Made by a program: the position numbers and the translations under genes. Shown here piece by piece: positions 18,077-28,172 of a stretch of DNA of 64,000 nucleotides (position 1 is its first letter; every line of letters begins with the position of its first letter). Where the stretch lies: the NCBI GenBank assembly GCA_034190295.1, contig JAXHSW010000008.1:1-64000 (forward strand), written 5' to 3'. Under the pieces are notes generated by a model. It saw only the letters and a program-made list of their open reading frames with translations. It ran no database searches and was not told the DNA's origin. This DNA is from Okeania sp034190295. GTDB taxonomy: Bacteria; Cyanobacteriota; Cyanobacteriia; Cyanobacteriales; Microcoleaceae.

Positions 18077-18340
18077 AGTAGGGTTTGCTGAAAAAGTCTT
18101 TTTCAGGAGTAGGGGAGTAGGGGAGTGGGGGAGTGGGGGAGTAGTTAGGAGAAACAAGGAATTATAGAAAAGATAGCCGGAACAATTGTCGATCATGATT
18201 TTTCTGCTATCCCGCCTGTCTTTTATGCTAAGTTTTTGAGGGTTTTCAACAGAAAACCAGGCACTTTTTTCGCTCCTTTAAAGGCTGAATCCTTTATCTG
18301 TCAATACTTTGAGATTATATCGGTAAGCCCTAAGTAAGTT
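18077..18340. repeat. R5 element (AGGGTTTGCTGA ends)
   Basis: The left end is AGTAGGGTTTGCTGAAAAAG, the right end ATCGGTAAGCCCTAAGT, which are imperfect inverted repeats. GGGGAGT heptamers lie inside the left end. An open frame inside (HDFSAIPPVFYAKFL) may be decayed transposase, unproven. Just outside is another copy of the TTGGGTTTATC...CAACCCAACCTAC palindrome (18342-18392). Confidence 0.55.
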
Positions 18341-18444
18341 GGGTTTATCCTACGGATAAGCTGGCGCTAACGTCCTTCAACCCAACCTACATCTATTGCA
18401 CCATTTAATTAGTCAGGAATTACTTTTGACTTTTGACTTTTGAC

Positions 18445-19065
18445 TTACGATGAAATCTCTGCTTCACCCTCTAACCCTGACTCTGACTCTGACTCTGTAG
18501 ATGCTGCAGGCGCAGGAGTTGTGACGCGCACTAACACTAAGTCTGCTTCTGCTGCTGCTTCTACTCCTTCTGGTAAGGTAATTTGACTTAGCTGAAGAGA
18601 CTCTCCTAAGTTAAGACCTGAGATATCTATCTCCAATGTTTCAGGGATTTTATCTGGTTTGCATTTGATTGCTAATTCTGTAACAACCTGGTCTAAAATT
18701 CCACCACCTACTTTAACTCCTACTGGCTCGCCAACAAAATTTATAGGTACTTCTAAATCTAGACTTCCATGAGCAGCTACGGAGAAAAAACTTAGGTGAA
18801 GAATTAAAGGTTTATAGGGATGAGATTGAACTTCCCTAAGAATAGTTTTGCCACTCCAAGAAATATCAGGAACTTTAAGATCGATAATAGTATTGTTAAT
18901 AGAGGTATCTTTCAACAACTGCTGCGCTTTCTTAACATCAAGTGTTAATGAAACTGATTCTGTACCTTGATGACCATATAATACGGCAGGAATTAATCCT
19001 TCTCGTCTTAGAGCTTTGGTTTTGCTACCTTCAGGTCTTTTTTGACATTCTACTGTAACTTCCAT
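18445..19065 (-). CDS. rplY: 50S ribosomal protein L25 (CTC-type)
   Basis: The 206-aa product is the long L25/Ctc form. An N-terminal 5S-rRNA-binding domain (ECQKRPEGSKTKALRREGLIP, then AVLYG) is followed by the C-terminal beta domain (VPINFVGEPVGVKVGGGILD). The tail is an acidic, low-complexity run rich in Ser/Glu (TESESESGLEGEAE), encoded by GACTCT tandem hexamers. It binds 5S rRNA in the large subunit. It lies 303 bp downstream of purA on the same strand, an arrangement seen in other cyanobacteria. The start ATG is clear. Confidence 0.93.
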   Translation of the reverse strand: MEVTVECQKRPEGSKTKALRREGLIPAVLYGHQGTESVSLTLDVKKAQQLLKDTSINNTIIDLKVPDISWSGKTILREVQSHPYKPLILHLSFFSVAAHGSLDLEVPINFVGEPVGVKVGGGILDQVVTELAIKCKPDKIPETLEIDISGLNLGESLQLSQITLPEGVEAAAEADLVLVRVTTPAPAASTESESESGLEGEAEISS

Positions 19066-19368
19066 CTTGACTTTTTTCGCTTAGTTTGCTTGCTAATTAT
19101 ACCAAAGTTTTTGATATAGCAGAAGAAAGAAGGAAGAAGAAAGAAGGAAGAAGAAAGAAGGAAAAATATGGCGAAGTCTTTCGTTTTAAGCTTTTGATAT
19201 ATCCGCGCCCTTTGCTTCGACTGCTATATCAAAAGGAAGAAGGAAAAAGCGAATTAAAAATAATTTCTGAGAGAGAACAGGATTTACACAATTTTTCTAT
19301 TTTTTCCTAATATTTAAACAATTGATTTTATATTTTTTTGTACCTATCGCAAAATCAAATTCGATTAA
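19066..19368. other. purA-rplY spacer with purine-rich tandem repeats
   Basis: Contains GAAGAAAGAAGGAAGAA units (about 19121-19168) between two GATATAGCAG/CTGCTATATC arms that form an inverted repeat (about 19112-19231). No gene. Confidence 0.6.
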
Positions 19369-20703
19369 TTAAGAAATAATCGTACTACCATGGGAACCTA
19401 AAAGTGCCCGCTTTGGCCCATGAATTGGGTCTTCAACTACAATAGTCTGGTCACGACTAGCTCCTAAAGACACAATGGCAATAGGTACATTCATTAGCTC
19501 TGCCAAAAACCGTAAATAATCTAAAGCTTGCTTGGGTAAATCTTCAAGATTTCTACAATCTATAGTTGACTGTTGCCAACCAGGTAAAGTTTCATAAATA
19601 GGCTTACATTTAGCTAACTGCAAAGAACTACTGGGAAAATCTTCACAACGATCGCCCTCCATGTCATAAGCTACACATACTTTAATCTCTGACAATTCAT
19701 CCAATACATCCAATTTAGTAATCGCCATACAATCCATACCATTAATTCGGACTGCATAACGTCCAATTACCCCATCAAACCATCCACACCGACGTTCGCG
19801 ACCAGTTGTTGTCCCAAATTCTGCACCGCGATCGCGTAGCAATGTCCCTATATCATCTTTAGCTTCTGTGGGAAATGGTCCTTCTCCCACTCTAGTAGTA
19901 TAAGCCTTAGCTACCCCAATTACTCGGTCAATCATTGTTGGCCCGACTCCCGCACCCACACAAGCACCTCCTGCCACTGGATTTGAGGAAGTAACGTAAG
20001 GATAAGTACCGTGGTCTAAATCTAGGAGAGTACCTTGTGCTCCTTCAAATAAAATATTACGTTTGTGCTGAATTGCATTGTAGATTTTCAAAGACGCATC
20101 TATAACATTAGGTCTGAGGCGCTCTGCATACTCCAGATATTCTTTTACTACTTCGTCTGGGTCTAAAGGAGATAGATTATAAAGCTTTTCTAAAATTAAA
20201 TTCTTATAATTAACCGTCCAATTTATCTGCTCTCTTAATCTATCTGGACTCATCAAATCAATTATCCGAATCCCAGTACGCTCGGACTTATCAGCATAAG
20301 TTGGACCAATACCTCTTCCTGTAGTTCCTATTTTTTGACTACCTCTACGTTCCTCTGATGCCCGGTCTATTAGTCTGTGGTAAGGCATTGTCACATGAGC
20401 GGCTTGAGAAATCATCAAATTTGAGGTGGAGATTCCTAAAGCTTCAACCTGGTCTAATTCTTCAATCAGAACCTTGGGGTCGATAACTGTTCCAGAGCCA
20501 ATGATACACTCAGTATCAGGATAAAGAATACCGGAAGGAATTAAGTGTAGTTTAAATGTTTGACCATCAACAACAACAGTATGGCCAGCATTTACTCCCC
20601 CCTGGTAACGTACTACCACATCTGCTGACTTGCTTAACAAATCAGTAATTTTTCCTTTTCCTTCATCGCCCCACTGGGCACCTATCACTATTACGTTAGC
20701 CAA
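19369..20703 (-). CDS. purA: Adenylosuccinate synthetase
   Basis: PurA joins IMP and aspartate with GTP to form adenylosuccinate, the first committed step to AMP. The 444-aa protein shows the P-loop QWGDEGKGK near residue 10, GGVNAGHTV, GTTGRGIGPTYADK, the RxxR-type IMP loop TGRERRCGWFDG, and the C-terminal guanine-binding LDVLDELSEIKVC. The initiation codon is TTG (20701-20703). An excellent GAGGAG 5 nt upstream supports this start, and no ATG is nearby. The length is slightly above the family norm. It is probably cotranscribed with rplY downstream. Confidence 0.96.
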   Translation of the reverse strand: MANVIVIGAQWGDEGKGKITDLLSKSADVVVRYQGGVNAGHTVVVDGQTFKLHLIPSGILYPDTECIIGSGTVIDPKVLIEELDQVEALGISTSNLMISQAAHVTMPYHRLIDRASEERRGSQKIGTTGRGIGPTYADKSERTGIRIIDLMSPDRLREQINWTVNYKNLILEKLYNLSPLDPDEVVKEYLEYAERLRPNVIDASLKIYNAIQHKRNILFEGAQGTLLDLDHGTYPYVTSSNPVAGGACVGAGVGPTMIDRVIGVAKAYTTRVGEGPFPTEAKDDIGTLLRDRGAEFGTTTGRERRCGWFDGVIGRYAVRINGMDCMAITKLDVLDELSEIKVCVAYDMEGDRCEDFPSSSLQLAKCKPIYETLPGWQQSTIDCRNLEDLPKQALDYLRFLAELMNVPIAIVSLGASRDQTIVVEDPIHGPKRALLGSHGSTIIS

Positions 20704-20706
20704 GGG

Positions 20707-20713
20707 TCTCCTC
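20707..20713 (-). promoter_or_regulatory. Shine-Dalgarno that fixes the TTG start of purA
   Basis: On the minus strand AGAGGAG ends just before ACCC-TTG. The strong site compensates for a weak initiation codon and decides the start. Confidence 0.65.
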
Positions 20714-20940
20714 TACGGATAGTTAACACAATTTGCTATTGTTGCATCTACTAAAAATTATGTCAATTTATTTTTGTTAATTTTTGTTAATTACTGTTAC
20801 AATAACCCGTATGTCTAAAACTCTTGCTGTCATTGAGGGTTTGAATAGCAGGAGTTAGCATAAATGGGGATTATACCATTTATTAAAAACTTTTCTACAT
20901 TTTTTTGAGCCTGGGAGTGGGGGAGTAGGGGAGAATTCAT

Positions 20941-21224
20941 GGTAGTGCGTCAAGGAAGTGTGGTCTGTGTGGTCTGTGTGGTCTGTGCGGTCCGTGCGGG
21001 AAGCGTGAGAAGTGTGGTCTGGTCTGCTCGAAAGTAGGAGGAATAATTGTACCTGTATCTTTCTGGGAAGTGTCTGTTTTTCGTCCTAACTTTTTGGTCT
21101 TAAAGGGTGAAAAATTTGCACTTTTTTCCCGACAAAAATCCTAAAAACTTTATATCTCAGTGCTTTTAGATTAGATCTGCAGGCCCTACGCAGGCGAATC
21201 CCACACTTTACGCTCTGCACAACC
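20941..21224. repeat. R4 dispersed repeat, copy 2 (284 bp)
   Basis: Same length and order as 779-1062. It starts with GTCTGTGTG nonamers and ends CTCTGCACAACC. The Cys-rich frame remains open to the same stop but lacks a start codon here (a TAG lies just upstream). It abuts an R1 variant. Confidence 0.8.
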
Positions 21225-21227
21225 GAA

Positions 21228-21385
21228 TTCATTAATGGATAATTGATAATGGATAATTGATAATTACCTCTGGTTAAAACTGTTACGGAATTGAATATAA
21301 GGAATATTCTCTTTTTTTCCCCTTAAAAGGGGAGGCTTTAAATCAGAATTATTTAATTATTAATTATTAATTATTCGGTAAACAT
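21228..21385. repeat. R1 variant element
   Basis: TTAATGGATAATTGATAATGG-type left array, ATTACCTCTGGTTAAAACTG, AATTGAATATAAGGAAT, palindrome CCCCTTAAAAGGGG, AGGCTTTAAA, ATTTAATTATTAATT array and ATTCGGTAA. Confidence 0.7.
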
Positions 21386-21882
21386 CAGAATAATTAACAA
21401 TAACTGGCGTGCTAGTTATCAAAAAAGTTCCTTATGTCTGTGTTAATTACTTAATAATTGAAGTGTCACCTAAGTTAAGTATTCTTTTTTCACACAGAGA
21501 GATTGGGAGGTAGGGAGTAGTGAGATGGTAATCAAACATAGCATTACTATTGAGAAATGGTGTAAGAGAGTAGGGAGTAGAAAAGAAGAAAAACAACTGT
21601 ATCTCAGTAACTTGAGAAATGCTATATCAACAGAAGTAACCCTCAGTATTTAGATAACTAATATCATGTCTGGATAAGATCACGATAGAACGACCTTCCG
21701 CGCTCCGCGACCAAAAAAACTTTCTCCTTTTCCTCTTCTTCTTTCTTGCTTCTTTCTTCCCCTCCTGGGAGGGGTTAGGGGTGGGTTCTCCACGGTCCGA
21801 CTGAGGACTGAGGACTCCCTCGTTATTACTGAAACTAGAATTAGCTATTAAGACTTATACTTAAAGGATAAATTAGATTTCT
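21386..21882. other. Intergenic upstream of the adenosine-deaminase-like gene, with an R2 half
   Basis: Positions 21660-21830 carry an R2 copy with only one recognisable end (ATATCATGTCTGGATAA). Its interior matches other R2 copies (CTTTCTCCTTTTCCTC, CCCCTCCTGGGAGGGG). GGGAGTAG heptamers occur at about 21505-21575. No gene. Confidence 0.5.
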
Positions 21883-22923
21883 ATGGCTTTACACGCAGAA
21901 TTACATCGACATTTAGGAGGTTCCGTAGTTCCTAGAGTTTTATGGCGATATTTCCAACGTCAAAACGAGGAGCTAGCAAACCGTTTTCCCGAATATCAAC
22001 AATTTGAAGAATTTTATACCAAACCAAGGAACACATTAGATGAATATTTAGAACTACATACATTAGTAGAACACGTTCAAACTATTGAGACATTGCCTTA
22101 CTTTATTTATCGCTTAATTCGAGGTGCTTATACATTTGAAAATTTAGCTTATTTAGAGTTACGTTATACACCTTACTTGAGAACTCCAGAGCATTTATCT
22201 CAGTCTCAACGTATAGATTTAATGTCAGAAATAGTTACAACTGTGGGTAAGGCAAGTCAACAAAATGAATACCCGATTGTTACTAGCCAAATTTTATGTA
22301 TGCACACTAGATTACCCCATGAAGTTAATCAAGCAATTGTAGATTTAGCAGTGCAAATGCCAGAATATGTATGTGCTATAGATTTAGCTGGTGGAGATAA
22401 TCATTATGGCGAACGTATAGATGAGTTTATTAAACTGTATAAATATGCGCGTTCCCAGAGGGTAAAAACTACTGGACATCTTTATGAAACTCCTGACGGT
22501 TGTCATCCAGAATTACTACCTTATTTAATGCGAATTGGTCATGGCATTCAAATTCCTTTAAAACATCCAGAACTATTAAAAGATGTAGCTAAGAATGGGC
22601 AATGTTTAGAAGTTTGTCCAACTACTTATTTTAAAACAGGTACTATGGATAATATGAGTCAGTTAAAGACAGTATTTGACCAATGTTTTGATGCTGGAGT
22701 AGATATTGCTATTTGTACAGATAATGCTGGTTTACATAATGTACGTTTGCCGTTTGAATATGAGAATTTACTAACATTGGATGTGATTGATTTTCGACAA
22801 CTACAAGCTTGTCAAGATGCAGCATTTCGTCATGCTTTTGCTTGGCCTCATGGTAAGCGACCAGAGGAAATGTTAACAGGTTTATTACAGCCGGAATCTA
22901 TTGTTGCAGGAGCTATAGGTTAA
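21883..22923 (+). CDS. Adenosine deaminase-like amidohydrolase
   Basis: The 346-aa product belongs to the adenosine/AMP deaminase branch of metal-dependent TIM-barrel hydrolases. The first metal pair is H8 and H10 (ELHRHLGGS), AIDLAGGDNHYG is the beta-5 region, TTGHLYE is at the usual HAGE site, RIGHGIQIP follows, and CTDNAGLHN replaces the usual SDDP. Several signature residues differ from classical Add (HLGG for HLDG, TDNAG for TDDPG), so it may act on another purine or N6-modified nucleoside. A GG-poor leader precedes the ATG. It is a single gene between repeat blocks. Family firm, substrate uncertain. Confidence 0.82.
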   Translation: MALHAELHRHLGGSVVPRVLWRYFQRQNEELANRFPEYQQFEEFYTKPRNTLDEYLELHTLVEHVQTIETLPYFIYRLIRGAYTFENLAYLELRYTPYLRTPEHLSQSQRIDLMSEIVTTVGKASQQNEYPIVTSQILCMHTRLPHEVNQAIVDLAVQMPEYVCAIDLAGGDNHYGERIDEFIKLYKYARSQRVKTTGHLYETPDGCHPELLPYLMRIGHGIQIPLKHPELLKDVAKNGQCLEVCPTTYFKTGTMDNMSQLKTVFDQCFDAGVDIAICTDNAGLHNVRLPFEYENLLTLDVIDFRQLQACQDAAFRHAFAWPHGKRPEEMLTGLLQPESIVAGAIG

Positions 22924-23211
22924 CTACCTTAAGATAGGTTGTAGGTTGAATTAAATGGGGATTTAAGTATTCACAATTTTCACAATTGTTTGGAGGTTAA
23001 ATTGGAATGCAGTTTCACTTGATAGTGGGCTGTTTTTTTATCTATATCAGAGAACGGTGTTCAGCAATTAACAATGAACAATTAATAATTATTAAAAGAA
23101 GGGGATTGACTAAAAGGAAAATTTTTAATTTTATCCCCTTATACCATTTATCAAAATCTTTTCTACACTTTATTGAGCAGGGGAGCAGGGGAGTAGAGGA
23201 GTAGGGGAGTA
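22924..23211. other. Intergenic downstream of the deaminase gene
   Basis: AT-rich, with CAGGGGAG/GTAGGGGAGT heptamers at about 23179-23210. No credible gene. Confidence 0.45.
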
Positions 23212-23387
23212 TTCAATAATTGATAATTGATAATTGATAATGGATAATTGATAATTACCTCTCCCTAAAAACGGATAGGATTGAATAAAAGGAAAAAATT
23301 TATTTTTTTCCCCTTGAAAGGGGAGGCTTCAAGGCGCGAATTATTTAATTATTTATTTAATTATTTAATTATTTAATTCTTCGGTAA
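23212..23387. repeat. R1 element, GATAATT-ended copy
   Basis: TTCAATAATTGATAATTG array, ATTACCTCTCCC, AACGGATAGGATTGAATAA, palindrome CCCCTTGAAAGGGG, CTTCAAGGCGCGAATT, ATTTAATT array, TTCTTCGGTAA. No right terminal array. Confidence 0.75.
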
Positions 23388-24539
23388 AAATAAGAATAAT
23401 TAAAATTAACTGGGCTGCTAATTAGTAAAAAAGTTATTCTACTTGTGTTAATTACTTAATAACTGAAGTGTTACTAAACTATAGCATTAATGCAAGGGAA
23501 TTGGTATTAAAAGGGGAGGCTTCAAACCTGATTTTTCTAATAATTAATAATTAATAGTTAATAATTAATTATGAGTTCAAGTTTTAGGAAATTTATCTTT
23601 CGCTTTCTAAAGATCGAGAAATTTATTGCCAAAATCTAAAATGAAATGACCCAGGATAGAAGGTTGATTATTTATCTTCCGTTATTTTAGATATTTCATA
23701 AGTCAACAGTAGTAATGGCAGTTGCTATAATTCTACATAAAGGAAGTTGGAAATTTATATCTAATATCGTATCCGGATAATTAATTATCTATCCTATGAT
23801 GAGATGAGCGGAGAACCGGGTCAGGAGAAAGGAAGGATGAGAGTGAGAATTATTTGGGGATATTCGGGCATTTTATGTCTGCATTGAATGAAAGTAGAAA
23901 TGCGATAACTGTATAACCGGATTTCAGATAAAAGGAACTTCTCCAATACTATTTTTCACCTATATCTATCATTGTTTACCTTTTTGATTCTTCTTAATTA
24001 CTTTTTCCTGGCCAAACAATTAAGGTTTAAAGCCTCTGATTTAAAGAAAAAATAAAGAAAACAAATCTTGTTTGTAAATCTTATCTATTTTAAAAAGAAG
24101 TAATGATTCATTATTAATTCTTGAACTTATGTGCCATGAGTGGATTAAATTGTTTTGATCTAGTAAATATTTTCTAAAAATTCCAGTTAAGATATTCCCA
24201 ACAAGCATAATTTTGTAACCTTGTTTGATTTAACTGGTATGAAACTAAAAAAATATTCTCTCTTCTTGAAAGAATAACAAAATTAAAATAATTAATGAAT
24301 CGTAAGCATTTCCTGCGGAATCCTGCGCAAACAGCTCTTATGAGGGGGTTTTAATGAATATAGGTTTTAAAGCCAGCTTTTATATATAGTAAATATAAAT
24401 TCTGACTCAATGAGTAAAGCTTTTATCTCAAACTAAAAGCAATAGCTGATGGCTGAATGCTGATGGCTGAATGCTTACAATGAATCAAAAATTGCTACTA
24501 CAATTATCATCAAATAAACTCGAAAACTAAACTACCAAA
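23388..24539. other. Long intergenic stretch with repeat fragments
   Basis: Holds an R1 right-end fragment (about 23508-23572), an R2-like pair of ends (ATATCGTATCCGGATAA at about 23760 and ATAACCGGATTTCAG at about 23912), and an R7/R1 scrap near 24300-24370. GCTGATGGCTGAATGCT repeats lie at about 24448-24475. No gene supported. Confidence 0.5.
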
Positions 24540-25595
24540 ATGAACCTAAATAATTTGTATAATTCCTGCTCTTTATTTCCACAATTTATAATAATATTCA
24601 TACTTTGTTTCTTAAGTTTCGGCTGTAATAACCAAACAAAAATTTCAGAATATCCCGAAGAAACATTGTCAACAAAACAGTTATCTTCTCCAGTTAGTCA
24701 AGTATCAGACGAAATTTTTCAAACAGAAATCAAAGCTACGAAACCTTGGAAAATAGCCTACATTTTGAAAACTACTCCAGAGGAACCCTATTGGAAAAAT
24801 GTTAAAGAAGGCGCTGAAAAAGCAGCCCAAAATTTTAATGTAGATATAACTGTAATTAATTCCGAAAAACCTCAAACAACAGAATTTGTTGAAGACCAAA
24901 TTATTCTAGTAGCAAATTTAATTGAAACAGAAGAAATAGATGGAATTATCATCGGTTCATCTGATTCAATTCGATTAGTTCCTGCCATCGAAAAAGCTAT
25001 TAATTTAGATATACCAGTTATTGCTATGGATACTCCACTTAATAGCGATCGAATACTAACTTTTGTTGGATTTGATAATTTTGCTGCGGGAAAATCAATG
25101 GGTGAGTGGGTGGTTAAAAAATTAGAGGGGAAAGGTACAGTCGCAATTTTAGATGGTGCAACTAATCACGATAATGCTATTCGGCGTCGCCGGGGTTTTA
25201 TGGCAGGTTTAAAAACAGGGGATATGAAAATAATTGCGATTGAATCTGCTAATTGGGAACAATCAAAAGCACAAAAAATTACGAAAAAATTGTTGAAAAA
25301 GTTTGACAATATTGACGCGATAATAGCAGCAAATGATAGTATGGCTTTAGGCGCTAGTCAAGCAGTAGAAAATAGTCAATATCCGCCAATAATTATTACA
25401 GGGTTTGATGGTCTAGAAAATGGTTTACAAGCAATTAAACAAGGTAAAATTACAGCTACAATTAATCAAGCACCAAAACAACAAGCGCGATTGGCAATTC
25501 AATTAATGATTCGACATCTAGAAAATGGAGAAACTTTTCCCAATATTATCCTTTTACCAAATACTGAAGTTATAACTTCAGAAAATTTTGATTGA
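24540..25595 (+). CDS. Periplasmic sugar-type substrate-binding lipoprotein
   Basis: The 351-aa product starts with a hydrophobic signal ending in a lipobox (FLSFGC, Cys near 29), so it should be a lipoprotein facing the periplasm. The rest is a type I periplasmic-binding fold of the ribose/galactose (RbsB-like) group: YILKTTPEEPYWKNVKEGAE, DGIIIGSSDS, VIAMDTPL, FVGFDNFAAGKSMGEW, ANDSMALGASQAV, ITGFDGLENG, ATINQAPKQQ. No ABC permease or ATPase is nearby. Instead a hybrid sensor kinase begins 147 bp downstream on the same strand, so it probably presents a ligand to that kinase, as LuxP does to LuxQ. The ligand is unknown. Confidence 0.88.
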   Translation: MNLNNLYNSCSLFPQFIIIFILCFLSFGCNNQTKISEYPEETLSTKQLSSPVSQVSDEIFQTEIKATKPWKIAYILKTTPEEPYWKNVKEGAEKAAQNFNVDITVINSEKPQTTEFVEDQIILVANLIETEEIDGIIIGSSDSIRLVPAIEKAINLDIPVIAMDTPLNSDRILTFVGFDNFAAGKSMGEWVVKKLEGKGTVAILDGATNHDNAIRRRRGFMAGLKTGDMKIIAIESANWEQSKAQKITKKLLKKFDNIDAIIAANDSMALGASQAVENSQYPPIIITGFDGLENGLQAIKQGKITATINQAPKQQARLAIQLMIRHLENGETFPNIILLPNTEVITSENFD

Positions 25596-25742
25596 AGAAG
25601 GAAGAAGGAAGAAGGAAGAAGGAAGAAGTGGATGGTGACTCAAACCCTAACCAATTGTAAACAACCCCGTTGACGGCGGCGGGGTATTAAACCCAAAAGA
25701 AAAAGAGAAAAATAATAGTCAAGAAATTTAATTATCAAAGCT
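25596..25742. repeat. GAAGGAA run and GC hairpin between binding protein and kinase
   Basis: AGGAAGA tandem units (about 25594-25628), then the hairpin-forming CCCCGTTGACGGCGGCGGGG followed by TATTAAACCC. A close copy of the latter (GTGACGGTGGGGTATTAAAC) lies at the end of the kinase gene near 28165-28190. Confidence 0.6.
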
Positions 25743-28172
25743 ATGAATATAAATAATCTATATACCAAACTTGTTCATCGTAATTTCAAAACTCAGGAAT
25801 TAGAACAACAACCAACATCCTTGAGAAAACAAATAACATTTAGAGTTATTATACTAAGCTTAATTGCCATTCTCGGTATTACAGCTACAACTTTGCTGAG
25901 TTTGTTAGTAACAATACAACAAGCTCATCAAAAAATTAATTATGCAAAAGTAGAAGCAGCTACAAGTTTTAACCAATTTTTTTTAGCACTAGAAAGCGAT
26001 ATGGTAGCAACAAGTGCTGCTTTATCAACAACTAATGATTTTAATAAAATTAACTTGATAATGAATCAGATGCGAGATAGAAATCGCTCTTTTTTAGATT
26101 TAAAAGTTGTAGATATAGATGGGAAAGTTTTAGTACAAAATAGTAGACTAAATCGTCCAAAAGAAAAACAAATAAATCAACAACCTTGGTTATCCGGTCG
26201 TGGTCGAGTGGAATCTTTATATATTAGTAACGTCAAATTTGAAAATCAACAACCATATTTGGAAGTAGCGATCGCTGTTACTAATGATATTGGAATTTCT
26301 CAAAGTTCATTAGTGGCGAGAGTTGACTTGACAGAATTATGGGATAAAACAATTGAAATTAAAGTCGGAAAAAACGGTTATGTATATATCGTAAACAATG
26401 AAGGTTTGGTCATTGTTCATCAGAACCAAAATTTTATTCAAAAAACAACGAACCTTCAAGCATTATCTAGTAGGAACAGCAGCAAATATCAACCACAAAT
26501 AAATATATATCAAGCAATTGATGAAAATTGGGTATTTTCTAATAGTCAAAATTTAGCAAAAGTACCTTGGTTAGTCATTGTTGAAGAACCAATAAAAGAA
26601 GCGCTTCAACCATTCCTAGTACCAGTAATATTTTTATTGTTGACTCTGCTATCTATAGCCTTAATTGTTTATAATATAGTTTCTTTTACTCGACATAGAA
26701 TCGTATTACCATTACGCTTTATAGACCAAGTCGTAACTACTATGGCAAATGGAGCATTAAACCATAGAATAAAAGTTAAACATAATGACGAACTGGGAGC
26801 TTTAGCGCAATCTTTTAATCAAATGGCTGAACAGTTACAAAATTCTTTTGAAGCATTAGAAACTAGAGTCAAAGAACGTACTGCGGAATTAATGGAAGCC
26901 AAAGTAGCTGCTGATACTGCTAATAAAGCAAAAAGTGAATTTTTAGCAAACATGAGCCATGAATTACGGACTCCTTTAAATGGAATATTAGGTATAGCTC
27001 AACTTCTGCAAAATTCACCAAATTTTACATTTCAAGAACAACAAGACGTTGAGATTATTTATCAATCTGGTTCTCATTTATTAACACTCATTAGTGACAT
27101 TCTCGACATATCTAAAATAGAAGCTGGCAAACTAGAATTTTTACCAGAAGAGTTAGATTTTCCCAAATTTATTAATGGAATAGTTGAAATATTTAGGATT
27201 CGTGCCCGAGAAAAGAAAATTTATTTGAATTATCAAGTTATTAACAAATTACCTCCTAGAGTTATAGCGGATGAAAAAAGATTAAGACAGGTATTAATTA
27301 ACTTATTAGGAAATGCCATTAAATTTACCGACCGAGGAGGGGTTAATTTTAAAGTAGACTCTATGGGAGAAAATGATTCACAATCAGAAAAACAACAAAA
27401 AATTCGTTTTCAAGTAGAAGACACGGGTAAAGGTATTCATCCCAATGATTTAGAAAAAATTTTCCTACCATTTGAACAAGTAGGAAGTAATCAAAACAAA
27501 GTTGAAGGAACAGGATTAGGACTAGCAATTAGCCACAAAATAGTAGAGATGATGGGAGGTTCATTAAAAGTAACTAGCACACCAGGAGTTGGTAGTATTT
27601 TCTGGGTAGATTTAGACTTACCTTTAGCTCCAGAATTATCACAGCAAGTCAACTCAAATTCATCATTAATTACTACTCAAAAATCTAATGATTCCCAGTC
27701 CATAAAACAATCTATTGTGCGCATTCTCTTAGCAGAAGATAATCCTGTAAACCAAATTATTGCGAAGAAGATGTTGCATCGCTTAGGATATACTATAGAA
27801 GTAGTAAAAAATGGTTTAGCAGCAGTAGAAGCAGTCAAAAACCAATTCTATGACATCATTCTTATGGATATACAAATGCCTGAAATGGACGGGATAGAAG
27901 CGACCCATCATATCCGTCAACACTTTAAAAATACTGAATATACTTACCAACCTTGGATTATTGCCATGACAGCAAATGCCATGAAAGAAGACCGAGAAAA
28001 TTGTCTCAAAGCTGGTATGAATGATTATCTAAGTAAACCCGTACAACTGCATGAACTCGCTGCAACTCTAGAAAAATTCCTTGAAGAAGGAGTCAGTCCT
28101 CAGTCCTCAGGAGGGAAAATTGAAAATTGCATGGGGACTGCTTCCCCAAACAATTTTGAACACCGCAAGTGA
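25743..28172 (+). CDS. Hybrid sensor histidine kinase (dCache, HAMP, HisKA, HATPase, receiver)
   Basis: The 809-aa protein has an N-terminal membrane helix (about 30-55), a periplasmic double-Cache-like sensor domain (about 60-290, with GKNGYVYIVNNEGLVIVHQN), a second membrane helix (about 295-320) and a HAMP linker. Then come HisKA with H406 in NMSHELRTPLNGIL, an HATPase domain (NLLGNAIKFTDRGG, VEDTGKGI, GTGLGLAI) and a C-terminal receiver with phospho-Asp D709 (LMDIQMPEMDG). No output domain follows, so it needs a downstream phosphotransfer partner not seen here. It forms a pair with the binding lipoprotein upstream. The last 25 residues are encoded by CAGTCCTCAGG repeat DNA and a GC hairpin, so the natural C-terminus may have been altered. 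Confidence 0.93.
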   Translation: MNINNLYTKLVHRNFKTQELEQQPTSLRKQITFRVIILSLIAILGITATTLLSLLVTIQQAHQKINYAKVEAATSFNQFFLALESDMVATSAALSTTNDFNKINLIMNQMRDRNRSFLDLKVVDIDGKVLVQNSRLNRPKEKQINQQPWLSGRGRVESLYISNVKFENQQPYLEVAIAVTNDIGISQSSLVARVDLTELWDKTIEIKVGKNGYVYIVNNEGLVIVHQNQNFIQKTTNLQALSSRNSSKYQPQINIYQAIDENWVFSNSQNLAKVPWLVIVEEPIKEALQPFLVPVIFLLLTLLSIALIVYNIVSFTRHRIVLPLRFIDQVVTTMANGALNHRIKVKHNDELGALAQSFNQMAEQLQNSFEALETRVKERTAELMEAKVAADTANKAKSEFLANMSHELRTPLNGILGIAQLLQNSPNFTFQEQQDVEIIYQSGSHLLTLISDILDISKIEAGKLEFLPEELDFPKFINGIVEIFRIRAREKKIYLNYQVINKLPPRVIADEKRLRQVLINLLGNAIKFTDRGGVNFKVDSMGENDSQSEKQQKIRFQVEDTGKGIHPNDLEKIFLPFEQVGSNQNKVEGTGLGLAISHKIVEMMGGSLKVTSTPGVGSIFWVDLDLPLAPELSQQVNSNSSLITTQKSNDSQSIKQSIVRILLAEDNPVNQIIAKKMLHRLGYTIEVVKNGLAAVEAVKNQFYDIILMDIQMPEMDGIEATHHIRQHFKNTEYTYQPWIIAMTANAMKEDRENCLKAGMNDYLSKPVQLHELAATLEKFLEEGVSPQSSGGKIENCMGTASPNNFEHRK

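Noticed and set aside
25743..28172. The kinase and binding protein as part of an ABC sugar importer
   Set aside because: No permease or ATPase gene is present within several kilobases.
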